Source of the DNA: Melastoma dodecandrum
Lineage: Eukaryota > Streptophyta > Magnoliopsida > Myrtales > Melastomataceae
DNA length: 64,000 nt
Direction: 5' to 3'
Assembly (NCBI GenBank): GCA_029817715.1
Contig: JARUPY010000158.1
Location: 744,001-808,000 of the forward strand
Below are positions 52,571-63,979 of this stretch, in pieces. The notes below the pieces were generated by a model that saw only the letters and a program-made list of their open reading frames with translations, was not told where the DNA came from and made no database searches. Every line of letters begins with the position of its first letter. Position 1 is the first letter of the stretch. Both the position numbers and the translations under genes were made by a program.

Positions 52571-55500
52571 AAGTTACTCATCTCGCCTAGCTTCTTCATG
52601 TCAAAATGCAACGATAGTTCTTCTTGAAGCCGAGCAACTTTTGAACAATTGCTGCCCGTTAAAATAATATCGTCAACATATAATAGAACAACCACCAAAA
52701 GTCCTTGATTTTTCTTGACGAAGAGACTTGAATCCGAGTTGGATACCGCATAACCACAAAAACATAAGAACTCTGCGATTTTTCCGAACCAAGCTCGTGG
52801 GGCTTGCTTCAATCCATAAAGTGCCTTTTTCAACTTGCACACATAATCCGGATGATTTTCCGATTCAAATCCGATTGGCTGCTCCATATATATATGTCTA
52901 TCAAGTTCTCCATATAAGAATGCATTTTTAACATCTAGTTGCCACAGTTTCCACCCAAAACTAGCCGCTAAAGCAAGAATGGTGCGTACTGAAAGTTTCC
53001 TCGTAATCTTCTCCATATTTTTGAGAGAATCCCGGAGTGACCAGCCTTGCCTTGAATCGATCTATGCTCCTGTAGGCTTTCCTTTTAATGCGAAAGACCC
53101 ATTTACATGACACCGGTTGCACTTCGGGTGGCTTCAGAACTAAATCCCAAGTTTCATTTTTCAGCAATTCATCCATTTCTTCCTTCATGGCAAACTCCCA
53201 CTCCCTTACTCCTTTAGCTTCCTCATACGAAGTTGGTTCTTCATCATCAATCGGATTAGCAAGGAAGCATGAAAAAATAGTGACAAAATTTTCGTCTCTA
53301 TAACGAAGAGGTCGATCAACAAACCTCCTTGGTCGCTGATTTCTTTGATCATTCTCACCTTGATTAATACTTCCCCTTTCACCTTGAACCCCTTCCGAAG
53401 AATTTTCTGAAAATTGAGACAACGGTAAGGTAACCATGTCATTCTCTTTACTAGGTGGATTTTGAAAGTGATAGGAGGAAATCTCATCGAAGATGACGTC
53501 GCGAGATACGACACATTTATTTGTCATAGGATCCAAACATCTCCAGCCCTTTCTCCATTCGTCGTAGCCGACGAAAACACATTTGATTGCTTTTGCATCC
53601 AACTTACTCCTTTGAGAATCCGACAAATGAACATAGCAAGTAGATCCAAATACTCGAAGATGCTTCACATTTGGCTTAACACCATACAACAATTCGTATT
53701 GTGCCTTGTTATTTGTCGGACTAAGGGGCGTCCGATTGATCACATGGGCTGCACAATTCATTCCTTCCACCCACAACTCTTTGGGCAATTTCTTTGCGTG
53801 CAACCAACTCTTACAAGTCTCCACAAGATGTCTGATCTTTCTCTCCGCAACTCCATTTTGTTGCGGTATTTTCGGACATGACAACTCCCTCTTAATACCA
53901 TTGTTTTGGCAGAAAATGAGAAACTCATTTGAGCAAAACTCGCCACCATTGTCCGTCCGCAACGTCTTGATTTTTCTGCCCAACTCCCCTTCGACGATTT
54001 TCTTAAAGTCGAGAAACATAGAGAATGTCTCCAACTTATGCTTCACAAAATAAACCCAAGTGAACCGAGAATAATCATCCACAAACAATAACATATAATT
54101 ACCTCCGGAGTAAGATGAAGTTTTTGTTGGACCCATCAAATCACTATGGATCCGTTCTAAGGGAGCCGTGCACCGAGACGTAGAGTTCTCGAAAGGAAGT
54201 CGATGCGACTTGCCGAATTGACATCCCTCACAAACTTTTTCATCGTCAATCTTCAAAGACTCGGGCAATCCATCCACCAACTTCTTTTGGATAATAGCCT
54301 TCATTTTTGTCATATTTATATGACCAAGCCTCGCATGCCACAAGGATGATGTATCATTCCTCCTCATCTTCTCGATATAAGAATCTGAAGCCGACAAAAC
54401 AAATAAATCTTTCACCCTCGTACCCGTATGAACAACATCAGCCTTGATTTCCTTGATGTTCCGAAGAAACTTCACATCTCGTGGCCCAAAGAGCACGAAA
54501 TTTCCGGCATCCACCGCGTTTGTGACGGAGAAAAGATTCTTTTGTATTCCTGGCACATGATAAACACTATTGAGAGTGATTGATTCTCCACAATCATTGT
54601 TGATCACAACAGTACCTTCCTTTCGAATTTTATGAACGGTATTATCCGCGGTCATGATTTCATTCCCTCCGTCTTGTGTCCAGGAATGCGAGAAAATAGT
54701 CTCATCTCCGGTAATATGGTGACCGCATCCAGAATCCACGATCCACTCTTTGTTGGTAGAAGGTTTCTTGCTTGAACTTCCTTCGACCATCAGACAAGGT
54801 ACCCACGGCGAATCTATGTTGACTAATTCGGCGATAAAACAATTACTCCAATCTTCTTCCTTTTGTTCTTCTTGTTTCTCCGCAACATCCGCATAATTTC
54901 CCGACTTCAATTTAACTCGGCAATTCCTCTTAATGTGACCGAGTTTCCCGCAACGATAACACTTGAAACTCTTCTTCGAGAACTTCGAAGATTCTCCTTC
55001 TGGTTTACTTTCATTTTTCACCGAGTTACCCTTCTTTGTGAACAAAACATTGCTCGACTCTTCCTTGATGCTCGTTCCAGCCATTTATCTAGCCAACGAC
55101 TCTTTCGAGGAGAGGAGATTCTCAAACTCTTCAAGCGACGGTTGTTGAGCCCACCCTTGAATTGAGGTGACAAATGGAGTGTACTCCGGCCGAAGTCCGC
55201 GGATGATATATCGCTTCATCCGAGCTTCCGAAATCCTTTCGTCCGGATTTAGAAGAGAGATTTCCGAACATAAGTTTTTCACCTTCAGAAAATATTCTGA
55301 ACACGGCATTCCATCTTGCTTTGCAACCGCCAACTCATTCTCGAGCAATTGTAGCCGAGCTTCGTTCTTCTTGTTGAACAAACGATCAAGCGTATTCCAA
55401 ATCTCTCGAGCCGACGCACATCCCATTATGTGCTTGAAGATCTCATGTGAAATGGACCTCTTTAAAACAAATTCCGTCTTCGCATTACGTTGCTTCCAAT

Positions 55501-55675
55501 TGTTGAGCGCTTCCGCATTTGCGTCAACGTTCTCTGGAGCAACGGCACCATCGGCGACGACGACATCCCATAGATCTTCACCGACAAGATACGATTCCAT
55601 ACAGGTTTTCCAAATCCGATAGTTGGACTGAGTCAAGAGCATCATTCCAAGAGCCGCAACACGACTGCCACCTTC
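52571..55675 (-). pseudogene. copia gag-pol, broken
   Basis: Gag starts at MEGGSRVAALGMMLLTQ (about 55678) and ends at an in-frame TAA (55085-55087); pol continues directly in the same frame from 55084. Domains: zinc knuckle CYRCGKLGHIKRNC; protease WIVDSGCGHHITGD; HARLGH and CEGCQFGK; integrase with HSDLMGP, TDNGGEFCSNEF and PQQNGVAERK; reverse transcriptase start KWVFRIKRK. A small deletion with frameshift near 53010 removes a few residues after EETFS. The frame then resumes as VRTILALAASFGWKLW and YVDDIILTGS (about 52680) before truncation. Confidence 0.88.
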
Positions 55676-55731
55676 CATATCAAAGATCAACGATACCTTC
55701 TTCACGAGCGCAACCAAAGCTCTGATACCAT

Positions 55732-56026
55732 GTAACAAAAAAACGAAGCACCGAGAATCACTCGATGATCGAACCGTGAAGAAGAAATTTTTTAGAAGAA
55801 AGAAAAACTTGGATTGATACAACTTAAGTCCAAAAAAAAAAGGTTACAACTATTTATAAAACTAAAGACATTATAGGAAAAGTAAACATAATAAAAGGAG
55901 ACTTTTAAGTTCCCGAAACATTGTCTCCCTTGATAGTTGAAGAGTCTTCTTGGAATACTAAGCATCACCACCGTTTCAATGAACCAATGAGACTCTTCGA
56001 AAATCACATCAGTTTAATTTGCAACA
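55732..56026 (-). repeat. 5' LTR of truncated copia element
   Basis: The plus-strand form runs TGTAACAAAAAAACG to TTTGCAACA, 295 bp. It is placed by the adjoining primer-binding site and TG/CA ends. No partner LTR exists in the window, so the outer edge at 56026 is inferred. Confidence 0.7.
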
Positions 56027-58555
56027 ATATCGATCTTGAAATCGGGTAAGCACTCATTAGCATTATTAAAATTACAAAGTAATTTTAAGATTATATGGCC
56101 CTTTCCAGGTTGGCCGGGGTCACTCGCCAACAAAACAAAATTATTTTAAAAAAAAAAAAAGATGGGGAAGGAAAACCAAATGGAACGATACTGTCCTCGA
56201 CTTCATTTCATCCCGCTATTGGAAACGAGAGAATTTCGAGCCCCACCCCCTCAACCTTTAGCCCCACATCGCTACAACTCATTCGACGTGGGGTTGCCGG
56301 CGAAGTTGGGGTTGGATGTCCATTCCCAACACAACATACGCCGAGCCAGGCTGGGGCATGCACGCCGGTGACGAAAGTTATCACAGCTGCATTGGCACCC
56401 CGTCTTTCCGCTGTCTAGATTCAACAGTGAGGTGCAAGCAGTAGAATGAATGGCGTGTTGATTCAGAAAAGAAAATTTGTGGAAGGTAAGTCAAGATAGC
56501 AGAGTTGCAGGAAGTTTCGGGTGGTTGGAAGTTAGTGAAGGGAGGGCTTCCTCATCTGGAATGGGGATGATTTGTCTGCATCATTAAGGTTTTACATTAA
56601 CAATAACTACTCTTAAAACACTCTGCTGGTTAACTATGAGGAAAGGCTCAGTAAGTTTTGGATTAAAAAATTGAGGAGGTTTAATAAAATAGACAAGTGC
56701 AAAAGGAAAAAAGAGAGAGGTAATATGAGCTGTAATGTCCCATCTATTCACAGCTCATCCCATCCTTATCCCATTCATACTTTTGCATTTCATCAAAATA
56801 ACCCAGAAAGTTTGTTTGAGATGATGATGGATCGATCATTCATAATCATGAAACAACTAGGGTTATCATTTCAACAGCCGGCAAAAAGAGGAATTCAAAC
56901 ACATGGATTTTCATCAATGACTTTTGCCTTCTTCTATTAATAAATACCAAGGACTTGTTTGGTTGTTTTCTTTCCACAAAGAATATTTAAAAAGATAAAA
57001 AGGAATAAACTTTCATAACCTCATTTTAAAATTAAGAATGTTTGGCTATTGTTAACAAGCAAATATATCGGGAATATTTGAAAAACGAGTTCGGTATTCA
57101 AAATTTGGTTCTAAATGTGGTCACCATATATAAATAAGAGGTAATACTTATAAAAGTCACGGGGGAAGCTTACATATGCCACTCAGAGAAAACATAGAAG
57201 CAAAAGCAACAAAACGCCAAAAAACTAAGAACAAATTTGTAACGTATTATTGTGATTGTGTATTTTGTATCGTGTAAGAATCATATTTATACGGTAAATA
57301 TCAACTATTTTTTATGATTTTTTAAGCATTGCCATGTCATTTCCCAACTGCCTTTTTAGTCTTATGATACGTGTCTACAAGCAATACACATGTCATTCAC
57401 CTGGATGGATTGGAACCTAACTTCTTCTGGGCAAAAAATGTTGTCTGAGCATAGTAAAAATCAAGTGCATGCCGAAAATAGGATGTAGTCTTAATCAAGT
57501 GAAAGTTAGAACCCGTTAACTTCTATGCAAATGATAGTCTTACAGTACTCAAAATCCAGCAAACAATGGCAACGAGCTATGATTTTAATCAAATGTAGGT
57601 TTAAACTTGTTACCTTCTGGACATATGAAGCCAATTCTTGTTTCAAGGCATAAGAGTTTTTTGGACTAAAACGGCTAAGGAGTAAAAGAGGTTTCTTGGT
57701 AAAAAAAAAAAAAAAAACTTAAGGACCTTATCGAGAAATATTTACATTAACCAAATTTTCAAAAGAATGTGTTTTATTCTTCGTCCAGCCAAACACGACT
57801 AAATACACAATTATTTCACTTACAAAGACCATAGGCTTAATCAAAACAAAGCATAAGAAAGTGACTATTTTCTTTTTTTTATTAAATAAAAGAAAGGGAA
57901 ATAACTTAATGAAAGGGAAAGGGAGTAACAAAATTACCAGAAAAGAAAATAAATAAAAAAAAGGAACAATAACTTGGTTAGGGTTTTCCCTTTTTCTATC
58001 TCATTTTAACTTTCTGCCTTTCTTTCTTTTATTTTTTTATTTTTCTCAATTCCCTCCAAACAAACCCTCCGTTTCTCTCCATTCCCCTCCCTCCCTCCGG
58101 CCAGAATTCCGTCGGTCCATTCGCCGTCGAGAGGGATTCCTCTTCGTTCCTCCGCCCCCCGATTGAATTCCCCTTCTCCAATCTCATCTCCTTTTGGAAA
58201 GTTTTGGACTTTTTTAATTTCTCCAATTGTTTCCGCAGCAGGTAATTTTCTTTTTTTGTTGTGATCGTGCGTCCGGCTTCTTCAGCTTTCTTTTCCCCTT
58301 TCACTTCAAGGGCGTTGGAGTTGAGGATTCCGACGATTTCCCTCGTGATTCTGGGTTTAATTTCTACGCCTCTTTTCTTGTTTGTGTATTTTGATGTATT
58401 TATGGCTTTTGTTTTGGCAGATTCGAGGGGGATCTTTTAAGCGGGGGGTTCCTGGTCGGTCTTTCGAATGGGGACGGGGATATGAGAGATCTTCTATAGA
58501 TTGTTGTCTGGATTGGTAGTTGTCGCTGACGGAGGGGTTAGTCTTTTGGATTTAG
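56027..58555. other. Intergenic and 5' leader of myosin-binding gene
   Basis: No gene is supported in 56027-58000. Poly-A tracts lie near 56149 and 57702. From about 58030 the DNA is pyrimidine-rich (TTTCTTTCTTTTATT, CCCTCCCTCCCTCCGG), typical of a plant 5' UTR. A probable leader intron runs from GGTAATTTTC (about 58240) to TTTTGGCAG at 58420, but this is inference. Confidence 0.4.
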
Positions 58556-60720
58556 ATGGATTCGGAGCTGAAGCTACGACCCGGGGAGCCAGATAAATGT
58601 CGCAACTGCGGTTGCAGTTGTTGTTCCGATATGGCATCTCCGATGTCGTGGTTGCGTTCCGTCAAGAGGAAGTACGAGGAGTTCGCGGATTGTGAGAGGT
58701 TATCGAACTTGGGGCTGGATGTTATGTCCGTCGCACGAGTCCAGGCGGAGAATGAGATGTTGGCCTTGCGTGAGATGGTTGCCAGTCAACAGCACATCAT
58801 AGAGGAAATGTCTATCGAGCTCGACGAGGAGAGGAATGCCTCCTCGACGGCGGCCAACGAGGCCATGTCTATGATCTTGAGGTTGCAGAGGGAGAAGGCG
58901 GAGATCCAGATGGAGGCCAATCAGTTCAGGCGTTTTGCGGAGGAGAAAATGGGACACGATCAGCAGGAGATGAAAGCCCTGGAGGATTTGTTGTTCAGGA
59001 GGGAGCAAACGATTCATTCTTTGACGTGTGAGGTACAGGCTTATAAGCATAGGATGATGAGTTATGGGCTCTCCGAGGAAGAAGCCGATGGCGAGAGGAG
59101 TCATGGTCCCAGCAGGAACACCAGCTTCGCCGAAAATGAGCTGGAATACTCTCTGTACGATTATCCTCCTTTGAAATGCAATCTGAATGAAACTGACGGT
59201 CCTTTGGATGGCGAGGCTGATGATGTCGACATTGACAAGTATGCTTGTGGCGAGACACCTCGGGAAGAGCTGCAGGATTTAGAACACAGGATCTTTGAAA
59301 TGGAGAGGAATACTAGCATGAACCGTGTGGATAGGGATTTATTGGGATCTAGAAACGTCTTGGAGAAAAATATAACGGTTCTATCTCCCCCAAGACGTCG
59401 TCACTCCAGAGTGCTTTCTAATGACAGTTCGAGTTCTTTTATTGGCTCAGGAAGAAATGATAATCCATGGCCAATTGCCAGCTTCAATAAAACCCAGTAT
59501 TTCCCCCAGGCAGCTGACTCCTCGAGTTTGAGAGTAAGGGATAATGACTCTGACCCCGGGGATGACTACAGAGACAGAGTTTGTACTATTGATGCTGTCG
59601 ACAATGGCACAAAGGGACTAAAACCAGTTGCTGGGAATTGCGAGGATTATGTGTCAACTCCTACGGAGTCGATATATCAAGGTGAAGATGGATATCGAGA
59701 TATAAAAAAGCTGTACACAAGACTTCAGGCACTAGAGGTCGATCGCGAATCTATGCGGCAAGCCATTATCTCGATGCGCACAGATAAAGCCCAGTTAATA
59801 CTGCTTAAAGAAATAGCTCAACAATTATGTAAAGATGTGCCCTCCGAAAGATGTGCTCCTGTGAGAAAGATGACGCTAATTGTCAGCTTCTCGTTCATGT
59901 CAATTTTTAAGGTTTGTTTACATCTTGCTACTGTTTTTTTGCGGTCGACCTTCAATTTTATCCATTTGGTTCTAGCCTGGAGATTTCTTGTGCATAGCAT
60001 ACACTAATAAAGCTAAAGTTGATTCTTCAGTGGGTGGTGTTGGTCTGATTTCATCATAAGTATACCATGATTGTAACACATATTCATGTATGCGATCTTG
60101 CAGATTTTTGGTATATGCCTAAAACACAGTTTGATAAATGGAACTGATTGTCATCTTTCGGATGTTTTTCTTTTTTATGATGTTTCTGTTATAACCCACT
60201 GAGTTTAACTTTCCTGCCCTCTTGTTATTCAGTGGATTGCTTCTGTTGTTTTCTGGAGGAAGAAGGCTCTAAGAAACAGGTGAGTGAGCATGAATGTTTT
60301 ACCCGATTGTTTTGGTCAAAAGAGCCCTGCTGCTGTCTTCAAACTGATCAAATCCCCAGAATTGTGCTGATATTTTGTAATGATAATTCCAAGATGCAAG
60401 TTAGGATTATCGTATATCTTGGTGTTGATATGAACAGTCCTATGGTGGGGGCAACTTCAGTGATGCAATCACTTTGTTTTTTCTAGTGACTACTTCATGG
60501 TCATTGATTTGGGGGGGGGGGGGGGGGGGGGGGGGGGTGTGGATCCATCTTCAAGGTAGTGTCTGCTCTTTTGGTCATCAGTTTGTCGCTTACCATCAGA
60601 TTTTCTTTCAGGAACCTGTTTGGTATATCACCCAACAAGCTGGGTCTGCTGCTATTGCTCGATAAAGGTCACCGACCCCGTACAAGAGAGTCGAAGTGTC
60701 TCACTAGGATACCAGCTTGA
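58556..60720 (+). CDS. Myosin-binding protein with GTD-binding domain, 3 exons
   Basis: The product is 503 aa and resembles Arabidopsis myosin-binding protein 7-type members, which bind the globular tail of class XI myosins and link them to vesicles that drive cytoplasmic streaming. Exons: 58556-59911, 60233-60279, 60612-60720; phase closes (1512 nt). A cysteine-rich start (CRNCGCSCC) and SWLRSVKRKYEEF precede the GTD-binding (DUF593) coiled coil at residues about 55-172 (VQAENEMLALREMVASQQ, MILRLQREKAEIQMEANQFR). A second coiled coil lies near 385-430. A membrane-like segment (MTLIVSFSFMSIFKWIASVV) spans the exon 1-2 junction, so the protein is probably C-terminally anchored. Reading through exon 1 into the intron gives a false extra tail to 60007. 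The last intron contains a 27-base G run. Confidence 0.88.
60511..60537 (+). repeat. Poly-G run of 27 in intron 2
   Basis: An uninterrupted run of 27 G bases lies in the last intron of the myosin-binding gene, 74 bp before its acceptor. Such runs can form G-quadruplexes and are also common places for assembly or base-calling error, so its exact length should not be trusted. Confidence 0.85.
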
Positions 60721-61460
60721 AAGCTCATGCTTACCTGTAAATTCAACTCGCTTGGATGTAAGCGTGCGTCTGACTGGGTTTGTGCCGTCTCTATCCGTTC
60801 CTTGTGTGGCGAAACGGATGCGTTCATCGAGCCAATGATGCTTCCTTTCTTCTTCTTTTTTTCTTTTGCATTGGAGGGGATATTTGAGTATTGTTTTTGT
60901 TGTTTGGTAAGTGATATAAGATCTGCAAATAGTGTCTGCCTTAGGATCTGTACTCTTTCCAAATCTCGATGGAATCCCGGCTACTTTCCTCGGTGTATAT
61001 TGCTTGTATTCTTTGTAGCACTTCCCACTTTGATGAAAGGGAAAAATGAAATGGACAGTTGGATTCTTTTAAGATATTCTTGTTTTAAGTGGGTGTTTAG
61101 CATCTGAATTAGGAACAGGAATGGGATGAAGCGAGAAGCAAGAGTTTTTTCCAAAATAGCATTAGTTGAAAAAATATTTTTGAATTTACAGTTTGAGAAA
61201 ATCGACTCGAATTTTTCCGTAAGAAATTTGAATTATATAAGTGTGACTTAATGTGATATCGATTTATTCACATGAAGTCGAACTCGGTTTACATTCTCCA
61301 ATGGAATGGAACGACAAAATTGATTTATCTTAAAACTAGATGACCAATCCGTAATAACTTGAAACTTTTAGGATCATTAACATTTTGCGCCGCCGCCGCC
61401 GTGTCTGAACTTCGGGAAAGTGCAGTCAGGACAACATCGAAGCCCTTAAACCCTACCAGG
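60721..61460. other. Gap between myosin-binding and JmjC genes
   Basis: Holds the 3' UTR of one gene and the promoter and leader of the next, which lies on the same strand. No further gene is seen. An ACCCTA word within TTAAACCCTACC at 61448-61456, just before the ATG, resembles a telo-box. Confidence 0.45.
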
Positions 61461-63200
61461 ATGCTGAGTTTCCGGGCGCTGCTGTCTCGACCCAGGAATA
61501 GGGTCAAGAGGAAACACAGCATCAAGCCTAAGTGCAGCTCAAAGCAGCGGTCTTTACGCGGGTACGATCCCCCAATCGCCGACGAAGGCGAGGCCGATGA
61601 TTGTCTGGAGCTTCCCGGTTTCAGACTCAAATCCTCGGACCCGTCTCGTTCTCACGGCGTCCAACCCCTCGGTAATCTTTATATCAGCCCAAGTCGTTTC
61701 AATTCAAGGGATGCCGGGCTCGGCGGCCTTAGTGTGTTGTCGGACGATCTCGTTATTGATATCCTTGGGCTTTTGGATGGCGCCGAATTGGGGAGACTGT
61801 CTCTGGTTAGCAAATCGTTTTATGTGTTCTGTAGGCACGAGCCTCTTTGGAGGAACCTCTCGTTGGAATCTTTGAAGGGCGAGTTTTTGTTCACGGGGTC
61901 GTGGAAATCGACCTATGTTAGTGGTTGTTACCCTCATTTTAGGGCTGAGGATGGTTGTGTTGAGGTTAGAGATTTTTATTCAGATTATTTGTTCCAGAGT
62001 TGGCTCTGTGCTAATGTCGTGATGAGGCCCGAGTGGCTCAAGAGGGATAATATAGTGAGGAGGAGGGGTATTTCGCTCGAAGAGTTTATTAGTTGTTTCG
62101 AGGATTTGAATAAGCCGGTGTTGCTGGAAGGGTGCATCGATGGTTGGGCGGCTCTTGGGAGGTGGGACAAGGAGTATTTGGTTCATATTGCCGGGGATAA
62201 GAAGTTTGCAGTCGGTCCGGTGGATATGAGCCTCGAGGGGTATTATAAGTATGCTGAGAGTACAAGGGAGGAAAGGCCATTGTACTTGTTTGATCCAAAG
62301 TTCGCTGAAAAGGTTCCAGTTCTAGGATCCGAGTACGATGTTCCCATTTACTTTCGAGAAGACCTGTTCAGTGCTTTAGGGGATGAGAGACCAGATTATA
62401 GATGGATCATTATTGGGCCCGCTGGTTCTGGATCGTCATTTCATACAGATCCTAATTCGACGTCGGCTTGGAATGCCGTGGTCAAAGGGTCGAAAAAATG
62501 GGTGATGTTTCCTCCCGATGTGGTCCCGCCTGGAGTGCATCCCAGTGCCGATGGAGCAGAAGTGGCCTGTCCCGTTTCAATAATCGAGTGGTTCATGAAC
62601 TTCTATGAGGTGGCCAGAAGTTGGGAAAAGAAGCCGGTCGAGTGCATCTGTAAAGCAGGGGAAGTGATCTTTGTGCCTAATGGGTGGTGGCATATGGTTT
62701 TCAACTTGGAAGAATCCATTGCCATCACGCAGAACTACGTCAGCAGGTAACGTGGTGTACTTGTTACAATTCTTATTTCTGGGTCAGTTGTGCTGATGGC
62801 TAACGAAATTGTGATGGCTTGCGTTTCATTTTGGTCCTATGATATCTCTTGTTAAGCATCCATGCCCATGATCTGCTCGACGTAACTGATGAAAAATTTC
62901 ATGATGGTTGCAGTATTATCAGGAATGTGATTATTTTTAATATCTGCAATTTCTGACAGGAGTAACTTGTTGAACGTGTTGGATTTCTTGAAGCAGCCTA
63001 ATGCCCAGGAACTCGTCTCCGGAACGAATGACCGCATAAATCTCTACGATAAGTTCAAGAATGCCATGGAAGCAAAGTTTCCCGGAACCATCGACGAGTT
63101 ACGACAGAAAGCAGAAGAGAAAGCCATCTTGCAGAGGAAGCAGTCTTTCTGGGATTCTGCGACAGATTCCAAGGTGGGTGCCTTCAAGTTCTCATTTTGA
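61461..63200 (+). CDS. JMJ22: F-box/JmjC protein, JMJ22-like, 2 exons
   Basis: The 508-aa product matches the Arabidopsis JMJ22 (At5g06550) architecture. JMJ22 is reported as a histone arginine demethylase acting in light-driven seed germination. Exons: 61461-62746 and 62960-63200; phase closes (1527 nt). Residues 91-138 form an F-box (LSDDLVIDILGLLDGAELGR, then HEPLWRNL). The JmjC fold follows (about 212-430) with Fe-binding HTD at 328-330 and the distal His in NGWWH at 411, so the active site looks intact. The C-terminus ends FWDSATDSKVGAFKFSF. The open frame extends upstream to 61359 without an ATG; ATG 61461 is the first in frame and precedes a basic, nuclear-targeting-like stretch (RPRNRVKRKHSIKPK). 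Confidence 0.93.
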
Positions 63201-63353
63201 GAAAAGAGACAATTCTTTTTTCATCCCATACGAGTTTGTTCATCATTCCTTATTGTGTCGATAGGATTAAGCCATGCAGGATTCTTTTTGTGCAATTTAT
63301 GGATGAAAATATATTGTCATCATTCTGGGATATTGATTCTCGGTCGTTCTATG

Positions 63354-63979
63354 GAGTTTTGTTCCATAATGACGTCGTTTGATGAAATATTTCGCCAAAT
63401 GACGCACTAACGAAAATAATTCGCGAACTAACCCACCAAAGTCGGCCTTACAAAGGCCGACTTTGGTTCTCAAGGAAGTCGGCCTTTGTAAGGCCGACTT
63501 TGGTTTTGGGGAATGGAAGTCGGCCTTACAAAGGCCGACTTCATCACACTTAGAAAAAATTTTAGCAAACGAAGTCTGGGATGCTACATGAAGGAAATCG
63601 GCCTTTGTAAGGCCGACTTCGATTTTGGGGAATGAAAGTCGGCCTTACAAAGGCCGACTTCCTCAATTATCTTTTTTTTTTTTTTGAATTTAAAAAAAAA
63701 ACTAAAGGGAAGTCGGCCTTTGTAAGGCCGACTTTCATTCCCCAAAACTGAAGTCGGCCTTACAAAGGCCGATTTCCTTCATACAGCATTCCAGACTTCG
63801 TTTGCTAAAATTTTTTCTAAGTGTGGTGAAGTCGGCCTTTGTAAGGCCGACTTCCATTCGCCAAAACCGACGTCGGCCTTACAAAGGCCGACTTTGGTGG
63901 GTTAGTTGGCGAAATATTTTAGTGATGGCGTCATTTGGCGAAATATTTCGCCAAATGACGTCATTAAGAAACAAAACTC
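63354..63979. mobile_element. Fold-back element, family A (young copy), 10-bp TSD
   Basis: The 626-bp element is bracketed by an exact 10-bp duplication TCGTTCTATG (63344-63353 and 63980-63989). It is almost wholly an inverted repeat: about 300-bp arms around a poly-T/poly-A centre near 63670-63705. Ends begin GAGTTTTGTTCC and, reversed, GAGTTTTGTTTC. Each arm carries AATGACGTC and the perfect palindrome TGGCGAAATATTTCGCCA, then a series of ~25-bp palindromes GTCGGCCTT...AAGGCCGAC. I count nine such palindromes (about 63439, 63473, 63516, 63594, 63636, 63709, 63750, 63828, 63869), five left and four right. There is no coding capacity. It starts 153 bp after the JMJ22-like stop codon, possibly within that gene's 3' UTR. 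Confidence 0.9.

Larger units (their letters stand above)
52571..56026 (-). mobile_element. Truncated Ty1-copia element
   Basis: Read on the minus strand, a 295-bp 5' LTR (55732-56026; TGTTGCAAAT...GTTACA) is followed at once by the primer-binding site TGGTATCAGAGC (55720-55731), then gag and pol in copia order (integrase before reverse transcriptase). Sequence ends in the middle of reverse transcriptase, after GEMSNF, at about 52571. The RNase H and 3' LTR are absent. The junction partner is the similarly broken end of the gypsy element, so a deletion or ectopic recombination joined them. Confidence 0.88.

Noticed and set aside
63433..63900. CRISPR-like array of regularly spaced palindromic repeats
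   Set aside because: Host is a plant; repeats alternate orientation and mirror around a centre, and the whole block has transposon ends with a 10-bp target duplication.
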